Below, piece after piece: positions 1-6,614 of a stretch of DNA of 12,156 bases (position 1 is the stretch's first letter; every line of letters starts with the position of its first letter). The stretch is from positions 1 through 12,156 of the forward strand of contig CAYVFG010000020.1 of the NCBI GenBank assembly GCA_964450915.1, given 5' to 3'. The translations under genes and the position numbers were made by a program. The notes beneath the pieces are model-generated. The model did no database searches. It saw nothing but the letters and a program-made list of their open reading frames with translations, and was not told the origin of the DNA. The DNA comes from HO2-45-11b sp964450915. Its GTDB lineage: Bacteria; Patescibacteriota; Andersenbacteria; UBA10190.

Positions 1-2398
1 CTCCAACAACTTGTAATGCTACGCCTGGCGTGGTCGTCCCGATACCCACATTTCCCGCATTTACAATTAAGCCGTAGTTTGCAGTAGTAGCACCGCTCGC
101 ATTCAAGTAGAGCGCTACGTTTGTACCAGATGTTGCATTAGTGTGAGTATTGCTAATTTGAGCTCCATACGTAGTAATAGCATTCGTTGCAGTAGCGCCT
201 GCGGTGAGAATATTAAGCGCTGTTTGGGATGCTGCCGCAGCCGTACCCGAGACTTGTAGGTCGGCCAATATACCTGATGTAAGGGTTGAAGACGCTACAT
301 ACAGACCCGTACCAGTGGTTAAAGCATTAGCATTCAAAACAAACGAAGCGCCCGTTGTTGTTCCCGTTGTTCCAGTTGAAGTAACCGCAAGCTGACCATC
401 CCCTCGAACAGTAAACGAACCTCCCGAAGTTGTAGGCACTCCGTAAATATAATAGGAACCAGAACCAATAGATCCAGTAGACAGTACAAGCAATTTATCC
501 GCATTCTGAGAATTAGCCGTTGATCCAATAGTAAGATAATTTTTCGAACCAACTACAGTGGATGGAATACTTACCGTACTAGAAGTTGCAGAGATAATAT
601 CGGTTCCTCCAATTGATATACTTCCAGTGCTGGCTGCAAAATTTAATCGATCATTACCGAGAGAAATTGCAGAGCCTGATTCAGATTGGATATAAAGACG
701 ACGATCGCCAGCTGCTTTGTCGACGGCTGCAAGAGACACCATGTCTGCTGTTGCTGCACCAAGTACCGGAGTAGTGGCACCGCCACCGAGAACAAGATTA
801 TGAGTGGCACTAGATGGCAACGTTGTAGTTCCTGCTAGTATATTACCGTTAAAGTAATTGCTATCCGAGGCGTTACTTTGGTAAATGCCCCAGGAGTTTG
901 TGATATTCGTTCCGTTTTGGGTATCGATATAAAGCCCATATGTATTGGTAGTTGGCCCACCAGAAGAGACGGGGGTCCCGGCGTAGAAAGCAGCGCCTCC
1001 CGTAATTGTTCCAGCTGCAAGATTCTGCACTATACCCTTCAAACCAACTGCCATTGTAATTGTATTTGTTGTGCCGCTAAGGTTTAGTCCAATTCCTAAT
1101 CCGCCAACAACTCCACCAGAGCCTGCTGTTAAGTTTACATTACCAGTATTCCGAGCACTTCCGAAGAATCCGTATATCGAGTTCGACGTATTGCTCGTAG
1201 GTGCAAACCTTGAAATAAACAACAATCCTTGCCCTCCCGATGCAATAGGAGCATCGTAAAGAACATTTACTGCTTGCCCAGTTCCTACTGCAGTACCTAC
1301 ACCTAGGCCAGCAAATTGCGGGGAAGAAGTTGTGGCAATATCCTGTGGAGTAGAAAGTGTAATCGTTCCATTTCCGTTCGTAACAATAACCTGATTAGAC
1401 GTTCCTGTGAGAGTTGCTTTTGTAAGCGTATTGCCGGAAGAATTCCCAATTAAAAGCTGGCCGTCTGTATAGCTCGTTTGCCCGGTACCACCGTTTGCGA
1501 CGGGAAGCGTTCCGGAGGTGTCAGTGGATAAAACAATAGCGCCATATGTTGGAGTTGTTCCGCCATGCAATACAGTTGTTGACGTTCCTGCGCCAGTTTG
1601 CGCAAGAACTCCGGACCCGTTGGTATATAGCAACCCGCCATCAGTCGAAAACGCGCTTGCAGTGAGAGTTCCTGCTCCGTTGATGGTAAACAACGCTACA
1701 CCTGAACTATTTTGAATCTGAAAACTTGTTGCTGATGTGCCCGTACCTAACTTTGCGATAGTTACCCCAATTGCATTTGTATTATTAATCGTAAGATTTC
1801 CCGTAGCAGATGTGATGCTCGAATCTGTCCCATCATGCGTTAATTGCAAATCGTTCCCTGTACCAATTGCCAGAATAGTAGAGTCGTTAAAGGTGAGTGT
1901 TCCTGAAGTAAAAGCGTCAGATGCATCCGAGCGCAGGAGCGAAGCGCCGTCTATCCCATCTACCGCATCAGCGTTAAATGCTTGAGGAACGGCGTCTAGC
2001 CGCACGCGGGGCGACATTTCACCATCGCTATTAAAGTCGATTCCTAAGTAGATATTGTCCGTATTGAAATCTACAGATCCGGGAAGAGCAGTACCATCAC
2101 CCAGATCCGTTCGAAAAATTCCATCGGTAACTGTCAATGACTTCGTTTCCGTCCAGATTGCAGAACCTGCGCTGCTGACGCTATACAAGCTGAACGTAAA
2201 ACTGTAACTTCCATCCGCAACATTTGTGCCATCAGAGTTAACAACCTTTCCCTGGAAATTGATTTGTTTATTAATGCCAGTGGCTGCGTATACGGGTGCG
2301 TATAATAGCGATGCTGTTGCCAAAAACAACGCACATACGAACGCAAAAGTTATCGCCTGTTTTTGAATACTTTTTTTAATAAAAATACTGTTAAACAA
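1..2398 (-). CDS. Giant secreted tail-fibre/adhesin-like protein, 3' end outside window
   Basis: An uninterrupted minus-strand frame covers 799 codons and leaves the window at base 1 without a stop. I chose the TTG at 2398. It gives a signal peptide (n-region with K8, K9, K13; hydrophobic 15-34; cleavage near VYA-A, residue 38), and the only other in-frame option upstream is a stop with no ATG. Residues 40-145 form the domain that opens with INKQINFQGKVVNSDGTN and ends RVRLDAVPQAFNADAVDG, which I recall from many CPR surface proteins. The rest is Gly/Ser/Thr/Asn-rich repetitive beta sequence with tail-fibre phrases: LPVANGGTGQTS near 298-309, PQDIATTSSPQFAGLGVG near 351-368, and NAGNVGIGTTTPGVALQVVG at 780-799. 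In phage fibres and related adhesins the last motif often comes shortly before a C-terminal peptidase S74-type chaperone domain, which would lie outside the window (inference). The likely role is an exported fibre or adhesin. Its own promoter lies at 2417-2425. Low-complexity repeats limit any closer assignment. Confidence 0.85.
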   Translation of the reverse strand, partial: MFNSIFIKKSIQKQAITFAFVCALFLATASLLYAPVYAATGINKQINFQGKVVNSDGTNVADGSYSFTFSLYSVSSAGSAIWTETKSLTVTDGIFRTDLGDGTALPGSVDFNTDNIYLGIDFNSDGEMSPRVRLDAVPQAFNADAVDGIDGASLLRSDASDAFTSGTLTFNDSTILAIGTGNDLQLTHDGTDSSITSATGNLTINNTNAIGVTIAKLGTGTSATSFQIQNSSGVALFTINGAGTLTASAFSTDGGLLYTNGSGVLAQTGAGTSTTVLHGGTTPTYGAIVLSTDTSGTLPVANGGTGQTSYTDGQLLIGNSSGNTLTKATLTGTSNQVIVTNGNGTITLSTPQDIATTSSPQFAGLGVGTAVGTGQAVNVLYDAPIASGGQGLLFISRFAPTSNTSNSIYGFFGSARNTGNVNLTAGSGGVVGGLGIGLNLSGTTNTITMAVGLKGIVQNLAAGTITGGAAFYAGTPVSSGGPTTNTYGLYIDTQNGTNITNSWGIYQSNASDSNYFNGNILAGTTTLPSSATHNLVLGGGATTPVLGAATADMVSLAAVDKAAGDRRLYIQSESGSAISLGNDRLNFAASTGSISIGGTDIISATSSTVSIPSTVVGSKNYLTIGSTANSQNADKLLVLSTGSIGSGSYYIYGVPTTSGGSFTVRGDGQLAVTSTGTTGTTTGASFVLNANALTTGTGLYVASSTLTSGILADLQVSGTAAAASQTALNILTAGATATNAITTYGAQISNTHTNATSGTNVALYLNASGATTANYGLIVNAGNVGIGTTTPGVALQVVG

Positions 2399-2416
2399 CT
2401 GATGAAGGATAGTGAA

Positions 2417-2425
2417 ATTATAACA
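2417..2425 (-). promoter_or_regulatory. Extended -10 promoter of the giant adhesin gene
   Basis: On the minus strand the sequence reads TGT-TATAAT, a perfect -10 hexamer (2417-2422) with a TGn extension. There is no convincing -35 at 16-18 bases. Transcription would start near 2410, leaving only about 12 bases before the TTG at 2398. No Shine-Dalgarno is visible in that short leader. Confidence 0.6.
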
Positions 2426-2526
2426 TGAATATGAAGAAATTATGCGTATTTAAACCCGTGTTTTCAGATGCGCATATTCGTTTAAAAAATGTGAACTACG
2501 ATATTGAAAAATGGTAATTATGTAAT

Positions 2527-2558
2527 AAAAAAAGATACCCCGAAATCGCGCGGGGTAT
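2527..2558 (-). terminator. Hairpin plus T-tract (minus strand), overlapping a plus-strand promoter
   Basis: The arms ATACCCCG (2535-2542) and CGGGGTAT (2551-2558) are perfect 8-bp complements around an 8-base loop. Read on the minus strand the hairpin is followed by C and then seven T, which is the form of a Rho-independent terminator. It would stop antisense transcripts coming out of the gene at 2576 before they reach the adhesin. On the plus strand the same bases lie just upstream of the -10 box: the right arm ends on the T of the TG extension, and the A7 tract falls about 40-46 bases before the predicted start, where an UP element sits. An operator or UP-element role is therefore an alternative. 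Confidence 0.5.
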
Positions 2559-2566
2559 GGTATAAT
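2558..2566 (+). promoter_or_regulatory. Extended -10 promoter, leaderless start at 2576
   Basis: TGG-TATAAT is a perfect extended -10 (hexamer 2561-2566). The expected transcription start, 2572-2574, lies 2-4 bases before the ATG at 2576. There is no -35 match in the usual place, which extended -10 promoters do not need. Because the box lies inside the longer reading frame that opens at 2504, it argues that the true start is 2576. Confidence 0.7.
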
Positions 2567-2575
2567 CGCAGCGAT

Positions 2576-3697
2576 ATGAACATGAAGACCAACCGGCACG
2601 ACATGCATGCACTTCGCATGGCCAGGTATTTAGTAATAACAACTTTGGTGTTCAATATGGTTGTACCGAATATGGCACAAGCGGGTCCTGCAAGCAGCAA
2701 CTACCAATTGAAAGACTACGGGTTTGGATCGGGAGGATCTGCAAATTCAACTTCTACAAATTATAATTTGTTTGGAATTTCGGGGGAAACAAGCGGCGAT
2801 ACATCATCATCTACAAACAATAAAACGCTACAGGGACTGGTAGGAACAACGCAGGCGAACGTTCCCCCAGCGCCCGCATTTACAAACCCGTCGCATTACT
2901 ACAATAAGTTGAAGCTCGTACTAGATACAGGAAGCAACTCATCAGATGCGACGTACGCGATCGCTATTTCAACTGACAATTTCTCATCGGACACTAAATA
3001 TGTTCAATCAGACAATACCATTGGCACTGCATTAGGTTCGGAAGACTGGCAAACATATCCAGCCTGGGGAAGCGCTTCAGGGATATATATTATCGGATTA
3101 ACGCCTGGTACAACATATACTGTAAAAGTAGAAGCTGAGCGCGGCAACTTTACCCAAACGGGTTTTGGACCGACTGCTCAAGCCACCACAGATAATCCAT
3201 CTTTAACATTTGATATTGATGTTGCGCCAACCGATACGGAAACTGCAGCGCCATATAGCGTAAGTATTGGAGACCTTACGGCGGGCTCCGTCATTACCGC
3301 ATCAGATAAGGTGTGGGTTGACGTAGATACGAACGGAGCGGCTGGCGCGACGGTGTATGTACAGGGAGCAAACGGCGGACTTTCCAGTACAGATGCGAGC
3401 TATACGATATCCTCGGTAAGCGGAAATTTGGATAGCTCAAGCGAAGGGTATGGAGCACAAGGAAGCTCTGTGGCAGAATCCGCGGGAGGGCCGCTCGAGA
3501 TCACCAGTCCCTATGACGGCTCAAGCGATACCGTAGGGCCGCTCGATACCACAAGAAGAATCATATTCGACTCCTCTGGAACTGCCATTACTTCCGGGAG
3601 AGGATCGTTTACCATTAAAGCGAAAGCAAGCGCAGTAACAAAATCCGCATCTGACTACAACGACATTCTTACCCTTATTGCCAGCGCATCGTTTTAA
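2576..3697 (+). CDS. Secreted FN3 / beta-domain surface protein (WxL-like C-terminal segment)
   Basis: 373 residues from the ATG at 2576. The frame is open from an ATG at 2504, but a perfect extended -10 at 2558-2566 makes the first 24 codons untranscribed. The second ATG at 2582 is also possible. The signal peptide has basic residues up to about 17, a hydrophobic stretch YLVITTLVFNMVVP, and cleavage after AQA at 36. Residues 37-95 are Ser/Gly/Asn-rich (SSNYQLKDYGFGSGG). Residues 96-204 resemble a fibronectin type III domain, with LTPGTTYTVKVEAERGN near the end. Residues 208-373 form a second beta domain ending SASDYNDILTLIASASF. That domain matches the C-terminal half of the minus-strand protein at 6615-7679, which ends AASDYTDTLTVVAAGRF, so the two are likely paralogues. 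The terminal pattern recalls Firmicutes WxL domains, but no WxL tripeptides are present. It is the first gene of a cassette, 8 bases before the next gene. A structural surface protein is the best guess. Confidence 0.85.
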   Translation: MNMKTNRHDMHALRMARYLVITTLVFNMVVPNMAQAGPASSNYQLKDYGFGSGGSANSTSTNYNLFGISGETSGDTSSSTNNKTLQGLVGTTQANVPPAPAFTNPSHYYNKLKLVLDTGSNSSDATYAIAISTDNFSSDTKYVQSDNTIGTALGSEDWQTYPAWGSASGIYIIGLTPGTTYTVKVEAERGNFTQTGFGPTAQATTDNPSLTFDIDVAPTDTETAAPYSVSIGDLTAGSVITASDKVWVDVDTNGAAGATVYVQGANGGLSSTDASYTISSVSGNLDSSSEGYGAQGSSVAESAGGPLEITSPYDGSSDTVGPLDTTRRIIFDSSGTAITSGRGSFTIKAKASAVTKSASDYNDILTLIASASF

Positions 3698-3705
3698 TAG
3701 TTGTT

Positions 3706-4623
3706 ATGAAGCCTCTACTTATATTGCTTATAGGCGTTGCGAGCATCTGCAGTATTGCCGCGCCACTCTCCACACTACAGGCGAGCGGAGATGGAGGAAT
3801 TTCGGTGACGCCGTCAATATTGCGAATCGACTTGCACGAAGATTCTGATACAGCAGAAGTTATCTATACAAATAGTTCAAAAGAAGCCGTTTCGCTTCAT
3901 TTGCAAGTAAAAAACTTCAGCGCACTCGAAGATGGTTGGAAGGTATCATTTCTTCCGGATAATAATTCCCAAAATTTTCAATATAGCCTTTCCTCTTGGA
4001 TTAAATTTGAAAATGACACCGTATTATTGGCACCTCATGAGTCAAAGACTGTTAAAATTTTTATCGATAAACAAAATCTCCCGCCAGGTGCTCACTATGC
4101 GAGCATTCAAGCAGTTATTCAGCAAGATAATACTCAGGGGACTTTGGGCTTAAAAGGAATATTATCCAGCCTGCTCTTTATCCGCGGAGCAACGGGGCAA
4201 GAAATAGTATCCGGCACCATTCAAAAGCTTGTATTACCTACTGCACACTTCTCCTTTCCAACGAATGCAACGTTTGCGCTCAACAATACCGGAAATGTTG
4301 AATCTGCCCCCTATGGGGAATTACGAATCGCAACTTCGTCCGGAAAACTTGTTGCAAAGGGAGTTATTAACACAGACTCTCTTATAACTCTGCCGGAAAG
4401 CGTCCGATCCTACACGTTTCCCATTCAGCAACTTCAACATTTCATACCGCCAGGGGTATACCATGCAACGCTTAGCATCCACTTAGACAAATCAGATCAG
4501 CAAATTACTGCTTCCAAAACATTCTTTTCGCTAGGCGGCCTATCGATACAAGAGGCACTATACGCAACCATTCTTAGTATATTGCTCATATTCATACTCA
4601 TCCGACTGCGCAGGCGTCGTTGA
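3706..4623 (+). CDS. DUF916/WxL-binding-like membrane-anchored Ig-fold protein
   Basis: 305 residues. The N-terminal signal peptide is MKPLLILLIGVASICSIAAP. The first Ig/PapD-like domain (about 32-140) opens ISVTPSILRIDL and contains SSWIKFENDTVLLAPHESKT and LPPGAHYASI. The second (about 175-275) contains FALNNTGNVESAPYGELRI. A C-terminal membrane helix (283-300) is followed by RLRRRR, which should stay in the cytoplasm. Signal peptide, two beta domains and a C-terminal anchor are the layout of Firmicutes DUF916/DUF3324 proteins, which bind WxL proteins and peptidoglycan. The assignment rests on architecture and phrases such as the NTGN..P.G segment, not on a profile search. The minus-strand protein at 5589-6590 is its likely paralogue. 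The gene starts 8 bases after the previous stop with no Shine-Dalgarno. A TTTAAT (3693-3698) lies 7 bases before the ATG and could be a weak internal -10. A terminator-like hairpin follows at 4650-4676. Confidence 0.8.
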   Translation: MKPLLILLIGVASICSIAAPLSTLQASGDGGISVTPSILRIDLHEDSDTAEVIYTNSSKEAVSLHLQVKNFSALEDGWKVSFLPDNNSQNFQYSLSSWIKFENDTVLLAPHESKTVKIFIDKQNLPPGAHYASIQAVIQQDNTQGTLGLKGILSSLLFIRGATGQEIVSGTIQKLVLPTAHFSFPTNATFALNNTGNVESAPYGELRIATSSGKLVAKGVINTDSLITLPESVRSYTFPIQQLQHFIPPGVYHATLSIHLDKSDQQITASKTFFSLGGLSIQEALYATILSILLIFILIRLRRRR

Positions 4624-4625
4624 CA
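4620..4625 (+). promoter_or_regulatory. Possible -35 box of the small secreted gene
   Basis: A perfect TTGACA overlaps the TGA stop of the preceding gene. At 17 bases spacing the -10 candidate is TACAAC (4643-4648, 4 of 6), and TATAGA (4636-4641) is too close. The promoter is therefore uncertain. It is noted because the next reading frame sits behind a terminator-like hairpin and would need its own start. Confidence 0.3.
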
Positions 4626-4649
4626 ATAATTTAAATATAGATTACAACG

Positions 4650-4676
4650 CTTGGTGGCCATCACCAAGTTTTTTTT
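4650..4676 (+). terminator. Rho-independent terminator-like hairpin after the plus cassette
   Basis: CTTGGTG (4650-4656) pairs perfectly with CACCAAG (4662-4668) around the 5-base loop GCCAT. Eight T follow directly (4669-4676). It lies 26 bases after the stop at 4621-4623. The hairpin overlaps the first codons of the next reading frame (TTG at 4651 or GTG at 4654), so it could also act as an attenuator or translational switch. Confidence 0.75.
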
Positions 4677-5019
4677 GATTGTAGTAGCCCTTATTCCCGC
4701 ATATGCATATGCGGGGCAGTCTGAAACCATTACAATTTCCGCGATCGTACCGCCTTTGCGCTACGTCGTAATAGATACCGCGTTTACCATACAAGAAATT
4801 ACAAGCAACAGCCCTCGAAATGTTCAGCCAATCGTAAAGCTCGCTTCTCTGGAAGGGCCTTCTGTGCAATGGAATGCAGATATAGAAAAACAATACAACA
4901 AACTCCAGCCGAATCTAGACTTTTCTCGGCCGGGCGTTATATATCATCGAGAGCAGACGCAATCAGTAGTCACGTCCGCAATCTCGCACATCAAACAACT
5001 CATCACCTCTCTTATATAA
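4651..5019 (+). CDS. Small secreted protein of unknown family
   Basis: 122 residues from TTG 4651, or 121 from GTG 4654. No ATG exists upstream: the in-frame stop TAA at 4627 is followed only by non-start codons. The first 21 residues make a short signal peptide (TKFFLIVVALIPAYAYA, cleavage before GQ). The mature part, about 100 residues, has beta-type sequence (TITISAIVPPLRYVVID, then NSPRNVQPIV) followed by a polar stretch QYNKLQPNLDFSRPGVIYHR. There is no C-terminal anchor and no cysteine. I do not recognise the family. The phrase AxVPPxRxVxVD followed by a repeated strand looks like a small secreted beta-sandwich. Its start is inside a terminator hairpin and the T8 run encodes part of the signal peptide. 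It occupies the third position of the plus cassette, but its partner in the minus cassette is unrelated. The clear signal peptide supports a real gene, while the weak start codon and hairpin lower certainty. Confidence 0.65.
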   Translation: MVAITKFFLIVVALIPAYAYAGQSETITISAIVPPLRYVVIDTAFTIQEITSNSPRNVQPIVKLASLEGPSVQWNADIEKQYNKLQPNLDFSRPGVIYHREQTQSVVTSAISHIKQLITSLI

Positions 5020-5027
5020 GCTAGCTT
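5018..5027. repeat. Palindrome AAGCTAGCTT at the convergent gene junction
   Basis: A perfect 10-bp palindrome takes in the last two bases of the plus-strand TAA (5017-5019), the single spacer base and the minus-strand TAG (5021-5023). It has no T-tract and is too short to be a convincing bidirectional terminator. Confidence 0.5.
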
Positions 5028-5605
5028 GCAAAGGATAGCGTAGATATCATGCGCCGATACAGCTCCTGCGCATACGCTTCGTCAGCTGCCTGCACTACAA
5101 ATGTATATACAAGCCCGCCCCTCAGTAAAAAGGTTCCAAATTCCGCAGGGTTATCGCTATCTGAATGGCGAGAAAATTCTACACCCGACGCCCCGCTGAC
5201 TGTAACAGGTTTTTCTTGGTACGTGTCTGATTTTATGCGACGGAACGCAACGGCAGAAAAGTCATTGATAGAAACCATGCCTGGCTCTCGGAGCACCTGT
5301 GCAGCAATCCGCATATGCGAATTTGACTGGTACGCGACCCAGCTTGCAACAACGGCAGGATTAGCATCTTTTTCTAAAAACTGTTCTTCAGCTGAATTGG
5401 GGTACGAAAGCGAAAAATAATCATTTGAGTAGGTAGTCCATGCAATTTCCGGGGAGCTTGTCGGGGAAGGCGAAGGGGAAGACAGTATCTTGAATTTCTC
5501 GTGGGATGCAATAATACCAAGAGAAGAAAAAGAACCAAGGCACAGCAACCCGGCAGCGCTCAACGTTATATATAATGATATATTCCGCTTAACGCGCATG
5601 TTCAT
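5021..5605 (-). CDS. Membrane-anchored PsbP-like domain protein
   Basis: 194 residues. The ATG at 5605 has the best Shine-Dalgarno in the window (AAGGA, 6 bases upstream). A second ATG follows at codon 3. A basic N-terminus (RVKRN) precedes a hydrophobic segment (about 9-33), probably an uncleaved anchor or signal peptide. A Ser/Pro linker follows (SPSPSPTSSP, 43-52). Residues 55-192 look like the PsbP/MOG1-type fold often seen in small secreted bacterial proteins: WTTYSNDYFSLSYPNS at the start, a central VSGASGVEFSR strand, LLRGGLVYTFVVQA, and an ending helix plus strand ELYRRMISTLSF. Family recognition is by these phrases only, and ligand and role are unknown. The start lies 17 bases inside the end of the upstream gene, so translation is likely coupled. 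The stop is one base from the convergent gene's stop. Confidence 0.8.
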   Translation of the reverse strand: MNMRVKRNISLYITLSAAGLLCLGSFSSLGIIASHEKFKILSSPSPSPTSSPEIAWTTYSNDYFSLSYPNSAEEQFLEKDANPAVVASWVAYQSNSHMRIAAQVLREPGMVSINDFSAVAFRRIKSDTYQEKPVTVSGASGVEFSRHSDSDNPAEFGTFLLRGGLVYTFVVQAADEAYAQELYRRMISTLSFAS

Positions 5606-6590
5606 GTTGCTTCCTTACAAGCCGGCGCACATACAAGCGAATGAGCATCCAAGCGCCCGCAATACAAATAGTCGGAATCAGAATAATAATACTGGCAAGT
5701 TTCCATGGAAATATCCAGAACGTGGTGACAGCTTCGAGCGTTTCATCTTTTTGCCCTGAATCGTATACCAGGAGCAATCGAGCGGAATACTTTCCCATGC
5801 GCATATGAGTAACTGCATCCCAATGAAATACAAGGTGATATGCGCCTTGATCATTTTTTTCTCTCGTAATGAAACCATCTGTCCACTGAGCAGTAAACGC
5901 CCTGGAACTGTTCGGAATAATTGTGCTTAAGCCTGGATTCACTTCAAGAATAGCAATGTCCTTTTTGCTGCCTGAAGAAATAAAAATATTTCCTCTTGGT
6001 CGAACATGAATATTCCCCGCATTATGAATGAGTACGGAAAAATCCACTGGCAAATATTCCGCAAGATGATGCGATGCTTTAAAATCAACAAGCTGCGCAT
6101 CAACATGCGCATTCGGAGATAATACGTTGAGCGATGCGATGACAGCTGCACCTCCAGATAGCTCTGCTGTTTTTGTTGCGCCCGCTTTTTGACCATCTTG
6201 CTGAATAACAAACACGGGGTAATACCCGAACGCCGCACCAGGAGGTATGGAAATAGTAAACGGAATATACGTCCATTCTTTTGAGGGAGCGTCAAACGTT
6301 GGGTTCTCTACATGAATCCAGGAGATAAAATCATCTTGAGACGTAGGGTCGGCAAGCTGGAAGCCCGGATCTTGGTCAGCAGGAATAATTTTCTTGAGCT
6401 GAACCTTAAGATGCAGCGCATCGTTCGTATTATTGTGGACTCGAATTTTATCGCGAATTTCTGTTCCTGGCTGGCCAGTCAAGTCTAAGGATACAGGCGA
6501 TACCGTAATATCAAGCCGAGAAGACTGAGCAGATGCAATTGATGGAACAACTAAAAACAGGGCAATTGCCAGTAAAATGTTTCGGGGCAT
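5589..6590 (-). CDS. DUF916/WxL-binding-like membrane-anchored Ig-fold protein (mirror paralogue)
   Basis: 333 residues. A signal peptide spans 1-21 (ILLAIALFLVVPSIASAQ). Ig-like domain 1 (about 26-135) has LDITVSPVSLDL, FISWIHVENP and IPPGAAFGYYPVFVIQQ. Domain 2 (about 165-290) has VLIHNAGNIHVRPRGNIFI. A C-terminal helix at 297-320 is followed by a basic tail (VRRLVRKQHEHAR). The order and key phrases parallel the 305-residue protein at 3706-4623: SWI.(F/V)EN, PPGA..Y, and N(T/A)GN....P.G. The NAGN...P.G segment is typical of DUF916/DUF3324-type proteins. It probably holds or displays the beta protein encoded just upstream. The gene begins 24 bases after that gene's stop, with no Shine-Dalgarno. 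Its 3' end overlaps the next gene by 17 bases. Family by inspection; the binding partner is inferred from neighbourhood. Confidence 0.82.
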   Translation of the reverse strand: MPRNILLAIALFLVVPSIASAQSSRLDITVSPVSLDLTGQPGTEIRDKIRVHNNTNDALHLKVQLKKIIPADQDPGFQLADPTSQDDFISWIHVENPTFDAPSKEWTYIPFTISIPPGAAFGYYPVFVIQQDGQKAGATKTAELSGGAAVIASLNVLSPNAHVDAQLVDFKASHHLAEYLPVDFSVLIHNAGNIHVRPRGNIFISSGSKKDIAILEVNPGLSTIIPNSSRAFTAQWTDGFITREKNDQGAYHLVFHWDAVTHMRMGKYSARLLLVYDSGQKDETLEAVTTFWIFPWKLASIIILIPTICIAGAWMLIRLYVRRLVRKQHEHAR

Positions 6591-6614
6591 ACCGGTAACG
6601 GTACTTTGAAACTA

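Noticed and set aside
1071..1985. Several plus-strand open frames of 60-80 codons
   Set aside because: All are shadows of the repetitive adhesin reading frame on the minus strand, with no start signals or domains.
2504..2575. N-terminal extension of the first plus-strand gene from ATG 2504
   Set aside because: The extended -10 box TGGTATAAT lies within it, and the extension is polar and precedes a good signal peptide.
5049..5420. 123-codon plus-strand open frame
   Set aside because: Antisense to the PsbP-like gene, which has a signal anchor, a Shine-Dalgarno and a recognisable fold pattern.
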